A DNA stretch of 64,000 bases from Thermothelomyces thermophilus ATCC 42464 (taxonomy: Eukaryota; Ascomycota; Sordariomycetes; Sordariales; Chaetomiaceae): contig NC_016475.1 of NCBI RefSeq assembly GCF_000226095.1, positions 682,001 through 746,000 of the forward strand, in the 5' to 3' direction. The notes beneath the pieces were generated by a model. It did not search any database and had not been told where the DNA came from. It was given only the letters and a program-made list of their open reading frames with translations. A program made the position numbers and the translations under genes. Positions 1-12,850 of this stretch are shown here, one piece after another. Within the stretch, counting starts at the first letter, position 1. Each line of letters starts with the position of its first letter.

Positions 1-411
1 TATAGTTACTCTAGTAGTTAGAAGGTCTAGGGTCTATACTAGTAGGCCTCCCTAGCTCTCTCCTAGGCTTCGACTTTCTCTAGGTAGCCCCTATACCAGG
101 CTATATAGAGACCCCTATAGGCCGTATACCTATAAGGGAGTTAGTTAGAGTAGGTAGGGCACTAGGCCTCCCTAGTCTTCCCCCCTTCCCTATAGGCCTT
201 TACGCTATAACGGCTATAATAGGCCAGCCGCTAGTAATACTACTAGGTATAGCTAAAGCTCTAGCACCTATAGTACTACCTTAGCTCTAGAGCATCCTAG
301 TAGGGTTCGTAATCTAGCACCTAGGCATCCTAGACCACGCCCTTATTATAGGCCTTCTAGGCCTCTTCAAGGTCCCATAAGCCTAGGAGTACCGTAGCCT
401 ATTTCCTCTAT
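1..411 (-). mobile_element. Tad-like LINE ORF1 remnant, zinc-knuckle segment
   Basis: Read on the minus strand, about 411 to 200 give a protein-like frame broken only by TAG codons. It contains a CCHC zinc-knuckle pattern with the first Cys intact and later Cys codons changed to Tyr (around RCQSF-x-TQQ-Y when the TAGs are read as Gln), followed by a second knuckle-like run. This matches the C-terminal part of ORF1 (Gag-like, RNA-binding) of Tad1-type LINEs. It continues the reading found at 8505-9130; the two were separated by a Gypsy insertion at 411/412 and a solo LTR. The left end runs off the window, and no ORF2 (endonuclease and reverse transcriptase) is visible. Assignment to Tad1 is from family knowledge and is fairly secure. 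Confidence 0.65.
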
Positions 412-838
412 TATCACGGAAATATATATATAGGACGCTGCCTAAGCTGCCTCCTTAACAGACCAATAGGACAGCAGGAATGATAGGCTAATTAGGACAG
501 GATCACACTTAGCAAGAAATGATCCTAGCAGAGGATCACTAGCTTATAACATAAGCTAGGTAAGCTAGTACAAAGGATCACCACGACTATTAGTAATCCT
601 AGGATTATATATATATATAGATAGTCACTTATTACGATAGACTCTAGGAGTTTACTAATGATGGTAATTATAATTCTAATACCTATATTAAGTATTATTA
701 AGTATTATATAAGATAACTCTAGTATTATTATAAACCCTTTAGCTTTACCGAATCCCTTAGACGACCTATATACTTATCCTACTTAATCTACCTTTATCT
801 AAACCCTTTTAGAAGGAGTCTAAGTTAGGTTTATTACA
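412..838 (+). repeat. 5' LTR of Gypsy copy 1
   Basis: The 427-bp LTR aligns with 7540-7966 over its whole length. The ancestral TG...CA ends are seen as TA...CA here because RIP changed the first G. A TATA-rich stretch near 606-620 lies about 40-50 nt upstream of a 12-mer (657-668) at LTR offset 245. That 12-mer is the proposed transcript start and self-primer. Confidence 0.93.
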
Positions 839-839
839 T

Positions 840-851
840 GTTACTATCACT
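840..851 (+). promoter_or_regulatory. Primer binding site, complementary to the element's own LTR
   Basis: One base after the LTR lies GTTACTATCACT. Its reverse complement, AGTGATAGTAAC, occurs exactly at 13619-13630 in the LTR of the sister copy, and in RIP-altered form at the same offset (245) in the other LTRs. No match to a tRNA 3' end beginning TGG is seen here. This is the arrangement of Tf1-type self-priming elements. Confidence 0.6.
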
Positions 852-1930
852 CCCTTTATTCTATTATAGTTTAGGACAAAGGTAATTTCGACCTTAATAT
901 CGATATAACTACTAACATTATAGCCAAATAGCTACTTACCTAGCTTGGTTAACTTTAGTAACGGATCTAGGAGTTAGACTAGAGAGACAAAGCTACTTAA
1001 GCTTAGATTAAGGAACTTGAGAACGGCAAAAAGCACTTATAAAAACTAGTTAACAAGGCCTACGCTAAAATTAAGGTGCTCGAGACTACTAAAGCAAGCC
1101 ATATTAAGATCAAACTACCTGGCAAATATAGAGGAACTAAAGAGGATCTTACAAGGTTCCTAATGAACCTCTGATCCTACTTCTAGCTTAATAACAACAA
1201 GTTTCCGGACGACAAAGCCAAAGTCCTTTACGTAGCTACGAGACTAGAAGGCAAGGCACTTAGATGGTTTAAGCCTATATAGAATGACTATCTTACTAAG
1301 GAAGATGAAGACGACTGAGACGCGTTTATATAGGTAGTCTTTCGATCCTATAACTATTTTAAAGAAGAGCTTTGGAAGGTCTTTAGCGATAAAGATAAGA
1401 AGATTTATATGTAAGAAAGACTTGCTAGTCTCTGATGGACTAAGTTAATAGCCTCCTATACTATATAGTTTAGATAGGATATACTTAAGTCTTAGCTTAA
1501 CGATAAGGTGTTAATATAACTATTCTATAATAGTTTAAAGGAAAAGGTTAAAGACGAGCTATATAAGTATAATCGGCCTAAGACTCTAGATAAATATATT
1601 ATATAGGCTATTAGAATTGACGATCGGCTCTATATATGGGAGTAATAGAAACGAGGTCGAATAAATGGAACTATAGTTAAGGCTAACGATAGGAAAAAAC
1701 AAGTATACGTTAGCACCTTATATAGGACGTATCCTAGAGCTATGGATATAGATGTAATGTAGAAGTAGGATAGGAAAAAGACGACTAAAGATAAGTCTAA
1801 TGTTACCTACCATAACTATAGAAAGAAAGGACATTATAAACAAGAATGTCAAAGCCCGAAGAAACAGTGGAAGCTAGTCCCTAGAAAGGAAATTATAGTT
1901 ATTGACAAAACTACTAAGGATATCATTAAA
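850..1930 (+). pseudogene. Gag pseudogene of Gypsy copy 1
   Basis: Between about 1100 and 1650 the frame reads as a retrotransposon Gag core, including an ALRWF-like segment and charged helices, interrupted by TAG and TGA at Trp, Gln and Arg codons. At 1808-1850 a zinc knuckle follows, with pattern C-x2-C-x4-H-x4-C in which the first two Cys are now Tyr and the last Cys is kept. Gag would have formed the virus-like particle and bound element RNA. The sister copy shows the same knuckle at 14771-14812. Confidence 0.8.
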
Positions 1931-3289
1931 GTAACGGCTACGAGCTATAAAGATAGGGATGATGATATAGATAGTCTCAAACGCGATAGCGACAGTAAAG
2001 ACAAACAAATACTATACTCTGAACTAGTTACTATAGACCTAGAGATAGGTATTACTAAATGGGATATAATAAGAGAATATATACTACCGATCTTGATTAT
2101 CCTAGCCCTAAGGTAATAGGGTTTCATAGTTATATAAAGATAGGATAGATTGTAGATAACTAATACCTAAGGAGTTAAAAGACCTAGACCAAATATCTTA
2201 TTTCTTTAGGAATAGATCGAATAGTACTATGACGAAGTTTTTCGACTTAATATAGAGCTATACGAACGAGACAGATATTTGACTTGACTTACCTAGTAAA
2301 GCGAAGAATTAAAGAACGAGATAAAGGAACTCTAATATATTATAGAAACAATTAAAGGAGAAAAGCCTATAATATATAATAGGCCTAATAGTTACCCTAA
2401 GTACTTCAATGACTAGTAACTTAGCTACAATATATAGAACCCTAAGTACTAGTTTATATATATAAACTATAGAAAAGACGAGCGTATATAGGAAAGCTAT
2501 TAGAAGAAACATTCCTACCTTAGCGTTAGAGTACCTATGGTCCATATATAGTAGGAAGGATTTAGAAAAGAATTCTAATATCTCCTAAGCGACACTACGC
2601 GACTATACCCTCGATATAAGGCATATATATAAGTGCCTTAGTTCTAATATATAGTATATAGATACCGATACCACTTTCGCGATAAATTCGAAAATAATCA
2701 CTAGTTGACCTAATAAGAAAATGGGGACGGAAGCTTACGCCCTATAAAATAGGTCTATAACATAAGAAATCGAGCGGCTAAATTACTCTAGAAAAATCGA
2801 AGCTCGGAGTCTAGAAAGTATTACGGTAGTTCTAAAACGAGCCTAGCCTAGGTACTACGGAATAGGACGAGATATATAGGACTTGTATTAGAGTAACGAT
2901 TATCTTTATTATATAGACAAAAAGAAATCGCGAATTCGGGAGCTTTAGATAAAGCTATAGTATATACGATAGAAAGTAGAACAGACCTAATGGTAAGAAA
3001 CTATAAGTACTTAATGGCTTATAGAAATAAGTATAATCGATAAAGCCGCTATTAGCCGAATAATTAAAGAGGTTAGTACCGACCTAGGAAACAGGTCAGG
3101 GCCCTTCGAGGGGCCCGAAAACCATTAATGCCTGCCTAGTAGCGAGTAGTAGCGTAGTATAGGAGGAACTAGTGCAAGAGACTACTATATCGGGACCTCC
3201 CGGTAGAAACCTAGGAAATCGCCGCAGTTTTTGGGCAATAGTGGTAAGACAAGCAACTATAGATAATAGCATAATAGAAATAGAACAAA

Positions 3290-6200
3290 ATACTTATACT
3301 AGTAGATAGTAGAGTAGAGATAAACCTGATTTCGCCGATACTTGTAAATTAGCTACGGATACCTTAGAGAATAAAGTAGAAGCATAGCATAGTCAAAGGG
3401 CCATTTCCGATATAATAGGTATATAGGGAGACCGAACCAATCGATATTACTATAGTAGAGAAGACTATAGTAGTTATATTTAGTATTATAGATATAGGTA
3501 ACGATAAAGATATAATATTAGGATTACTATAGTATAAAGATTACGACCTAGACATTGGTTAGAAGAATAGTAACTACCTATGACCCTAAATGGAGTTATA
3601 TTCGACTAGCGAGATAGGGAGTGTATAAGAATCACGAGCGGACAATGCTTAAGGGAAGGCATATCCTATAGATCTACCATAAGAGATAGATAGTAGTAGG
3701 TAGACTACTATAGACTCTTAAAGAAGTAGTATAACGATACTAACATTGTGATAGGAGGAACGAGCTAAACTACTAATAGCTGTCCTCTCTATTGACAAAT
3801 ATAGAGCACTATAACTAGAGTAATAGGTTAAGATAAGAGAAATCGCTAGCATCGCTATAGATAGAACTAAGTTCGTATACTATTAGAAAACTAAGAAACA
3901 AGATAAGACTAGGGAAGTACCAAAGGAGTATAAGGGATACCTAGCATTCGAACCGAAGCATCTAAAGGGATTACTAGAATATAGCCTATAGGATTATAAG
4001 ATCAAGCTTAAGGAAGGAGTATAACTAAAGTTCTTTAAGATCTACTATATAAGCTAGATATAGAATAAAGAACTTAAGTAATATTTAGAGGAGAACCTTT
4101 AAAGAGGATATATCTACCTATCGATATTACTAGAGGTTACCTAATTCTATTTATACCTAAGAAAGACGGAAAGCTATAGTTATATATTAACTATTAGTAA
4201 CTTAACGAATAGATTATAAAAAATCGATACCTATTACCACTAATCTTATAGCTCTAAGATTAGTTAGTAGGAGCATAATATTTCACGCGTCTTGACTTAC
4301 TATCGGCCTATAACTATATATAGATTAAGGAAGGCGACAAGTGGAAAACGGCCTTTAAGATACCTTATAGCTACTATAAGTATCTTATTATACTATTTAG
4401 ACTTACAAATATACTAGTAATATTCTAAGCTCTAATTAATTAAGCTATCCGACCCTTTCTCGACAAATTTATAGTATATTATCTTAATAATATACTTATC
4501 TTCTCTAAGACGATAGACAAACATTAGAAGTACGTAAGAGTAGTACTAGATATGTTATACGTATATAAGCTACTAGTTAATAAGGAAAAGAGCGAATTCT
4601 ACGTTAGGAAGACGGTGTTTTTAGGATATAAGATATCCCTAAGATAAATCCGGATAGAACCTTTAAAGGTCAAAGCCATTAAGAATTAGCTATAACCGAC
4701 GTTAGTTATAGAAGTATAAAGTTTTATTAGGTTTATAAACTTCTACTAGATGTTTATTAGAAACTTTAGAGCAATTATATAACCTTTATATGAACTTACT
4801 AAGAAGAACGCTAAATTCTAATAGGAAAAGCAATACAAGTAAGCATTTATATAGATTTACGACACTATTATTAAAGATCTAGTACTAGTATTACTAGACC
4901 TTAAGAAGCCATTCAAGGTAGAAACGGATGCTTTGGACTATACTATCGGAGGATAATTAGGATAACGAGACGAATAAGGGAAGCTATATCTTATAGCTTT
5001 CTTTTTAAAGAAGCTCAATGGACTATATCTTAATTACCTAATCTATAATAAAGAACTACTTACGATTGTCAAAGCTTTTAAGGAATAATAACTATACCTT
5101 AATGGTATAATCGAACTAGTATAAATATATATAGATTATAAGAATTTACGGTACTTTACGATAATAAAGGAGCTTAATAGACGATAAATATAATAGGCAG
5201 AATTCCTTACGGAATTTAATTTTGAGATCCGCTATAAGAAAGGCAAAGAGAACGTATAAGCGGACGCCTTAAGCTAATAAACGGTTTATACGGAAGGACA
5301 AACAGAAACAATACTACTGTTATTTAAGGAACGAATAGATAGAATGCTATATTACGAAACGTAGATACCTATAGAAAATGATCTATTTGACTTGTTCCTA
5401 GAATATTATATAATCTTTTAAGAAGAAAGGATTAACGAGATATAGTATTAAGTAGCACCTAGACTAGTAGTACCTAATAGAGTAGAAGAAAGAGATAGAA
5501 AACTCTAATACTAAGGCAAAGTATATATCCATAATAGGGCTTAATAGCTATAAATGATTTGAGAACTCTATAAATCGAAACTTAGAGGATATAAAGGAGT
5601 TATGAAGACTATTGTATAAGTTAAGAAATATTATAACTTTCTATAGTTAATAGTATAAGTTAAGGAAGTTATATAGAACTACGATATCTATAATTAAAGT
5701 AAAACGGTATAATATAAGTTATATAGGCTACTTTAGCTATTATTAATAGCTAATAAACTATGGAGTTTAGTTATAATAGACTTTATTATAAAGCTACTAG
5801 AATCTAAAGATATAGCTATAGGAGTAATCTATAATAATATTCTTATTATAGTAGACCGCCTAACTAAATAGGTATACTTCTTTTCCTATAAAGAGTCTTA
5901 GATAGCTAAATAGCTAGTAGACGTAATCTATTAGTAAGTTATATTAGTATATACTTAGCTATAAGAATAGATTACTAATAAAGATACTAAGTTCGTATTA
6001 AAGTTCTAGTAAGCGTTAATATAATAATTAAACATTAATAGTAAACTATTAATAGTATATTACCTATAGACTAATAGATAAATAAAATAACTAAACCAAG
6101 TTATCAGGTAGTACCTCCGTTCTTATATTAATTACTAGTAAGATAATTAGGTTATATTATTACTAATAGTATAACTTACTTATAATATAATACTAATAGA

Positions 6201-6800
6201 AATAACTAAAGTTATACCATTCTTTACAAACTATAGATATAAAGCAGACCTTAGGCAAGGACTAAAGGTTATAATACTAAAAGTAGTAATTAAAGTAAAA
6301 TAGATATATATATTATATAAGAAGCTTAAAAAGGAACTTAAGTTTATTAGAACTAGAATAAAGAATTACCATAACAAATATACGCTCGAAGGACCTTGCC
6401 TAGAGAGGGGAGATAAAGTCTATCTAATTATACAAAACCTATAAACTAAACGACCAAATATAAAGCTAAACTTTAAAAAGGTTAGACCCTTTATTATTAA
6501 AGAACGAATTTCGATATCTAACTACCGACTATCGTTACTATTATCCATACGACTACAAATAGATGTTTTTTATATTTTACTTCTTAAACTAGCACCGAAA
6601 AACGTTAAGGTTACTATATATATTAAAGCAAAAGATAAGGAAGAAGAATAGGACGTCAAAGAAATTCTAGATTCGTGTATTATTAATAGAGAACTATAGT
6701 ATCTAGTTAAATAGCTCGATTTCAGACTAGAAGATAACTTATAGGAACTAGTCAAGAACTTAAACTACCTTAAGAAACTAGAACAATTCTATCACTAGAA
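3290..6800 (+). pseudogene. Pol pseudogene of Gypsy copy 1 (protease, RT, RNase H, integrase, chromodomain)
   Basis: Domains appear in Ty3 order. The aspartic protease motif VDS is at 3302-3310. Reverse transcriptase covers about 3950-4760, with its catalytic YLDD seen as YLNN at 4480-4491. The RNase H ETDA-like start is near 4920. The integrase His2Cys2 finger is near 5677-5713. The integrase core includes ITNKDTKFV at 5970-5999 and a YHPQTDGQ-type segment at 6058-6097. A chromodomain (EILDS...LVK-LDF...) lies at 6650-6790. In-frame TAG and TAA codons occur throughout, so it is dead. Known function: polyprotein for reverse transcription and for integration guided by the chromodomain to modified histone H3. 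Confidence 0.92.
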
Positions 6801-7539
6801 CCTAGATCGACCATAGGCACTAGTTCAGACAAAATAGCCAAGTCAGCCTCTAATAAATCTAGGCCTAAAGAGGACTAATCAAACGGGACGTTAGCACCCT
6901 AGGACCGTACGTTACTAATAATACGTACCTCGGAATCCCGTACTCTCCGTTCTTCCGCCTCTATTTCCTCTAAAGATTATATACCTCGACGAAACAGCTC
7001 GGAACCCTGCTCCTTTAAGAAACGTTTCTAGCGACAAAGACGAGCTAATCAACTGATAGCCGTCTAAAGTTAAGTCTAAAGAACGAAAAGGGCCTCTTTA
7101 GCATTAGCCTCTTCTTGTTCTACGCGTTTTTGTTTAGATATAATCTTTGTCACTATAAAAGATTAGCTACGAATAATAAGGTAATAAATGAGGTTATAAA
7201 TAAGCAGACGCTATATTGGAACCATTGTAAGAACGACCCTAATATATATACTTGCTATAGTAAGAAGAGCCTAACGCTATATGATAAGCTAAGTTCCGCT
7301 TAAAACACTATAAATATGGTATAATATCTATATTGGAAGAATTAATAAAAGAAGCAAGTATAACACGCTATTGGGATTTTAAAGATCGGCGCTTAGAGAT
7401 ATAATTTGCTATCTTATTAGTTACTAGTAGTATAGGAAAAAGGAAAAAAATTATAAGGTATACGTAAAAAGAATATTAGCGCTATTTGAAACGGCCTAAG
7501 ATAGGCTTTTAGGTCGAAAGCCTTAAAGGAAGGGCATCG
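6800..7539 (+). other. Region between chromodomain and 3' LTR of Gypsy copy 1
   Basis: This 740-bp stretch holds a short reading frame ending near 7303. Its counterpart in the second copy (about 20070-20262) preserves the same wording (CKNDPN, KSLTLYDKLSSA) and the same TAA stop. It could be the C-terminal tail of the polyprotein or a small separate frame; I do not recognise it. A polypurine tract of the type AAAGGAAGGGCAT lies just before the LTR at about 7525-7537. Confidence 0.5.
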
Positions 7540-7966
7540 TATTATAGAAATATATATATAGGACGCTACCTAAGCCGCCTCCCTAATGGACTAATAGGAT
7601 AGTAGGAATGATAGGCTAATTAGGATAGGATCACACTTGGCAAGAAATGATCCTAGCAAAGGATTACTAGCTTACGATGTAAGCTAGGTAAGCTAATATA
7701 AAGAATTACCATGACTATTAGTAATCCTAGGATTATATATATATATAGATAGTCACTTGTTATAGTAGACTCTAGGAGTTTACTAGTAATAGTAATTATA
7801 ACTATAGTACCTATACTAAGCATTGTTAAGTACTATATAAGATAACTCTAGCGTTGTTATAAACCCTTTGGCTTTACTAAATCCCTTAGACGACCTGTAT
7901 ACTTATCCTGCTTAATCTACCTTTGTCTAAACCCTTTTAGAAGGAGTCTAAGTTAGGTTCGTTATA
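7540..7966 (+). repeat. 3' LTR of Gypsy copy 1
   Basis: It is 427 bp, the same length as the 5' LTR. Differences from that LTR are almost all C/T or G/A transitions, as RIP predicts. It is followed directly by the TSD TCTAT (7967-7971). Confidence 0.93.
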
Positions 7967-7971
7967 TCTAT

Positions 7972-8057
7972 AAGCTCTTTGATAGCTAGAACTTAACTGT
8001 TTCAATCAAGTATAGGCCTATAGCCCTCTTAAAGTCTTATTTGCTAACCCCTTATAG
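7972..8057 (-). mobile_element. Tad-like LINE ORF1 remnant, short middle segment
   Basis: These 86 bp are the LINE sequence left between the Gypsy copy 1 target site and the solo LTR. Position and TA-rich composition make this the link between the segment at 8505-9130 and that at 1-411. It is too short to recognise on its own. Confidence 0.5.
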
Positions 8058-8504
8058 TGTGACGAACCCAACTCAGACTTCTTCTAAAAGGGTCCAGACG
8101 GAGGCGGGCTGAGCGTGACGAGCAGGCGGGTCGTCTGAGGGATTCGGTGAAGCCAAAGGGTTCATAACAACACTAGAGTTGTCTCTCACAGTAATTAGCA
8201 ATGCTTGGTATGAGTACTGTAATTGTAATTGTTACCACTGGCGAACTCCTAGAGTCCACTATAACGAGTGACTGGCTAGCTATATATATACAATGGTCTG
8301 TCCTTCTTCAATAGTTATTACCAGTGCCACTTCTCCTTTCACTTCGTGATTCTGCGTTGTCGACGGTGACATGTTATTATCACCAGTGAAGACCTTAGTC
8401 TTGGCGGTGATAATCTTCTGATTGGTCCGTCGAGTGATTGGCTGTCGGAATGTCCCGTGTCCTAGCTGCAGCCTGCCAGGCCGCCTATGTGCTTATCCGT
8501 AACA
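8058..8504 (-). repeat. Solo LTR of the same Gypsy family, almost free of RIP
   Basis: On the minus strand this begins TGTTACGG and ends GGTTCGTCACA, the same termini as the four LTRs of the two full copies. Most of the central and 3' portion aligns with them. It is flanked by the perfect 5-bp duplication TATAG (8053-8057 and 8505-8509) and has no internal domain, so it arose by LTR-LTR recombination. It keeps normal CpA and TpG content inside heavily RIPed DNA. At 447 bp it is 20 bp longer than the RIPed LTRs and differs near its 5' end, so it may be a related subfamily. Confidence 0.92.
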
Positions 8505-9440
8505 TATAGCTCTTCCTTCTAGACTCCTTTAGCTAGGACTATATAGGCCCTATTAACCTCCCTAGCCTCCTCTTTAAAGGCTATAGCTACCTATTACTTA
8601 TTAGCTAAATACTAATTCTTAGTAGTCTTATTCTTAAGGACTACTATTATATCCCTGCTTAGGAGCTTCCTAGCTATAATGGCTCCCTAGTAGCTAAAGG
8701 CCTTATTAACTGCTTAGATTATCTTAGCTAGGGTTTAGGCTTTAAGGTCCTCCTATAGGCTTATATTCTATATTATAACCTCTTACAAGGCCCATAACGG
8801 TACTTCTTTAGCTAATGGTAGGCCTCCTTAGGGGCCTAATACCCTTTATTATAGCCCTATAGCTACCTATGCTTAGGTAGGGCAGGGGGTAGCCTTAAGG
8901 GCTTCTTTAAGCCCCTTTTTAACTTCTTTAGCTATAAGTTCCTATAGGTTTAGAACTAGGCCTATAATGGTGGTTATAAGGCCCTATAAGAGCTTATTAG
9001 CAAGGTCTTATACCCTGCCCTATTTAGGGCTTAGTATAAGGTTAACTAGTTATATAATAAGACTCCTTAGCTCCTTAATATCTAGGGTAGGGTAAGCCTA
9101 TAGTAGGCCCCCCTTTAATTAGTTCAAAGCTATAGGCCTCCTTACTTAGTAGCTTAGCGTTAGGCCTTAAATTGACGTTACGTTTAGGGGCGCTAGGTGG
9201 TCTATATAGTGAAAATTTTAACGGGCGCGCGAGGTATAGTCGGATTGCGGTCAGGTCCGGTTCTTACGCCCGTAATGCCTGTTACACACCTGTAACGGCT
9301 CGCGTGTAGTTGAAAGTAGTGCCGTTAGATGGCGTTTTTCGAGAGCTTTCTAGCAATGGTAGTTTTGTATGTTTTAGTAGGGTATTTGTAAAGATGTAAG
9401 AGAAGCTCCTAAGGCATCTCCTATTTTTTTTCCCTTGGCC
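8505..9440 (-). mobile_element. Tad-like LINE remnant: 5' region and N-terminal ORF1
   Basis: On the minus strand, about 9130 to 8505 read as a continuous protein interrupted by TAG codons. It includes the segment around AVNKAF-x-Y-x-GAIIARKL and a following VLKNKTTKN stretch, which is typical of Tad1-type LINE ORF1 before its zinc knuckles. About 9140-9440 is less TA-rich, has no frame, and probably is the element's 5' untranslated region. The continuation is at 7972-8057 and 1-411. It is inactive. Confidence 0.62.
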
Positions 9441-12400
9441 GGGTATTAAGGAATATAATGACTATATAGTAGTTATAAGTTACTATAGTTCAGAAAAATC
9501 TAATATAGTACTTATAGATTTTAAAAATAGATCTATATTTATATAATATTATATAGATAGACTTTTCCTTAAATACTACCATTTTATTAAAGTATATATT
9601 AATAATATTATTATCTTTGGTAAAATAAAAGAAGAATACCCAAAATACCTATATATCATTTATAGAATCCTTAATAAGGCCTATATCCATATTAGCACCA
9701 TTAAATTCTTTATAAGATACCTAGCTATAAGACTCCTTAGGTATATCGTAAATGGTAAAGGCATTATTAAAACCGATGACCATATTGCTGCCTTTAAGAA
9801 GCTAAAGTTTTTAGACACTCTTGATAGCTTAGAGCATTACCTTAGAATAGCCGGATAGCTTAGGAAAGGCATTCTATGGTTTGATGCCAAAGTAAGGTCA
9901 CTCTAGGCCTAGAAGACAACCTTAATAGTAGCCATCTAGAAGGAAGGAAAATTAAATCCTAGGAAGGCTAAATATACCTAGAAAGCAGTTATATCTACCG
10001 TTAAATTTACTCTAACCAAGGAAGAGCTTAAATCCTTCTAACTATTATAGGAGTACTTATATAATTAAGAGTTTCTCTATTACTATTACCTAGAAAAGTT
10101 ACTATTCCTAAAGTTAGATGCCTACTATAATAGCTATAGCGTTATTGCTTTCTAACTTAAGGGTAACTAGGATAGAGAGAAGATTCTTAGTAAGGATATT
10201 CCTATAAGTAAAGTATAACCTATCCTATTTATATTATAGGTAATTACTAATGTAGAAAAACGCTATAGATCTACTAAAGCAGAGATTATTATATTTATCC
10301 AGGTAATTAGGAAGCTTAGGAAGATAGTCTAATCGAATAAGTATCCGATTGATATCTTTATTAATTATACTCCTATAAAAGGGATTATAAAGTATACGTC
10401 CTTAATTATAATAGATCTAGCTAAGGCTGAATTTAGATTAGCTAATACTACTAATTACCTATCTAGATTTAACCTTAATATCTTCTATATCCTAGGAACT
10501 TTAAACGTTATATCTAATATATTATTAAGACTACCTATATAGGAATAGAAAGATCTAAAGGTTAAGGATAGCCTAGCTAACGAACTTAGAGATATCTAGA
10601 GCAAGTAGCAGGATAAGAATATCTTTATAGTAGATATAACTATTATAGAACCGGTATTTAATGACAAGTTTAGGGCTAGGATCATTGCTAGCTATCCTGA
10701 GGACCGTAAGTATAGACCTATCTACTATATACTCTATAAAAGTAAGAAAGACTCGGTTAGAAATGACTAGGATAGGGTTAGGAGACGTAGACGGCCAAAA
10801 CTACCCGTAGGACCGTTTAAATTAACAAACGGGCTACTTTTCCATATCGACTTCGATAGTATTAGGAGACTCTGCCTACCAGAAAGCTATATTAACCTAA
10901 TCCTTTAAATCGTTTATAATGATATATACTATTTTAGTGAAAATGAGATAATAAATAAGCTTATAGCTATCTATTTCTATAAGAAGGCTTAGAAAGTTTT
11001 AAAGTTCATATAGTACTATAAGGTATACTAGGTAAACTTGACCGACTAGAACCTACTACTAGGGAAACTCTAGCTAATTCGGACCTAGCTAATACTATAC
11101 TATATAGTAGCTATAGACTTTATTACTAACTTGCTACTAGTACCGACCGTTAAGACCCTCTAGTCACTCGAAGGCCATATACTAGTAGATATACTTTATA
11201 CGGTAATATACAAGTTCAGTAAGAAGAAGCTACTAGTAGTAGGCCACTAGATATATATAGCTAAGGAATAGGTAACCATTCTTCTAAGGACCTAGATATT
11301 TACTAACTAGGGTATACCTACCTAGATCATTAGCGATCGTAACCCTAAGTTTATATCCGACCTATAAAAGGAAATATTCTTACTACTAGGAACTAAGCTA
11401 TTATTTTCTATAGCCTATTACCTATAGATTGATAGCCAGTCTGAACAAACGAGCTAGACAGTGAAAATTACGCTTAGAATGAACTTTATAGCCAATTCTA
11501 ACCGCTTATAGGTCAAAATCCTTCCTACCTTATAGCATTACCTTGATAATATACTAGTTACTAGCATTAGAAGGTTACTAAACGAGCTAGTATATAGGTT
11601 TAGGCTACATTTAGTCCTAGATATCCTAAGCAAAAGGACTACTAGATCTAGTAGATAGGAAGCTTTAGAAATCCTATATAAGTAATATTAAGCCAAAGCT
11701 AGCGAAATGATCGACTAAGCTATGGTATTAGCTAAGTTATAGTATAACTAGAGATATATATCTACTAAATTTAAGATTAGAGATACCGTCTAGCTATACC
11801 TATATAAAAGCTATTACCTACCTAGTAAACCTAATAGGGAGTGGTTAGCCTAGAGGGTAAGACCATTTAAGATCAAATGGAGGGTAGGAAAACTAGTATA
11901 TAAGCTAGATTTTCCCAAATCCTAGAAAGTCTACCTAGTTATATCCGTTACCTAGCTCTACCGTGTCAAATAAGATCCTAATCCGTTCAAAAGGACCGCT
12001 CCTCTACTATAGCCAATTCTAGTTAATGGCAAGGAATACTAGAAGATTAAGAAGATCGTTGACTATCGGGTACGTAGAAAGAAGCGCCCGAAGGTAAAAT
12101 ACCTTGTCTATTAGCTTAGATTTGATGTAAAGGACGACTAGTGGCTTCTAAAAAGCGAACTTAAAGTCACTACTAGCGAACTGATCTAGGAATACGAGAA
12201 TCGCCGTTGGATTTAACCGCTACCTAGAAGAAAGCAAGGCCGGCTACCTAAGTAGAAGGGCCAAGGCGTCATTTCTGGCTAGGAAGAGGCTAAATAGTAC
12301 CTAGGGGTATATATCTTTAATAGGATACCCTAGAATCTAGTTTAATACTAGAAAACCCATTATTACTCCCCTCCTACCTACCTTTTACCTACTATATTTG

Positions 12401-12850
12401 CTTTAATTTTACTACTTATTATAGATAGGGCTTTAACCACTACTTCAAACTATATGCCTAGCTTGGCTGACCTGTTGAATAGCTACCTGTTCAATTAATA
12501 GGGCTAAACAGCCTACCCATTCCAGTTACTAGGGCCAAACACCCCTTTTATTTAGGCACTTTTCATCTTATCTTCAAAGCCCTACCCTGAATTATAAGAA
12601 CCCTAGTTTTCCTACTATTTCCTACCTCTTTAAACCTTTTCTACTTCTTCTATAACTTCTTTAATAACTACCTTCTTTTCTAACTACCAGACCCTTTAAC
12701 CTAGCCTTTCTATTAACCTACTACTATATAGCTATCTCCTATAGCCTATATATTGCCATTTCTATCAAAAGAAGACTTTAGAGTTTGTTTTCCTACTCTC
12801 TTTTGCTTATTCCATTATATATATAAGAAACTACCAAGTTTTGGCGATTT
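9441..12850 (+). mobile_element. Third Ty3/Gypsy chromovirus pol remnant
   Basis: From about 9480 the plus strand encodes reverse transcriptase with the YLDD box decayed to YINN (near 9590-9615). RNase H follows, and then integrase with ISDRNPKFISDL near 11330-11360 and a DSQSEQT segment near 11430. At about 12050-12200 a chromodomain-like end reads KKIVDYRVRR...YLV. The whole frame is dotted with TAG codons from RIP. It differs clearly in sequence from the two complete copies, so it is another family. No LTRs were found for it, and gag is missing upstream. Bases 12240-12850 show no domain I recognise. Confidence 0.75.

Larger units (their letters stand above)
412..7966 (+). mobile_element. 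Ty3/Gypsy chromovirus copy 1, full length, RIP-inactivated
   Basis: This is a complete LTR retrotransposon with 427-bp LTRs at both ends, flanked by the 5-bp duplication TCTAT (407-411 and 7967-7971). The order is gag with zinc knuckle, protease, reverse transcriptase, RNase H, integrase and C-terminal chromodomain, which defines a chromovirus. Every frame is destroyed by TAG and TAA at former Gln and Trp codons, the expected outcome of CpA-to-TpA RIP. It is the same family as the copy at 13374-20929. It is inserted in a minus-strand LINE remnant, so it is younger than that LINE. No intact protein can be made. Confidence 0.95.

Noticed and set aside
7115-7303. C2H2 finger in the short frame after the chromodomain
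   Set aside because: Only one Cys pair fits. The expected His positions are Asn or Gln, and RIP does not produce those changes from His codons.
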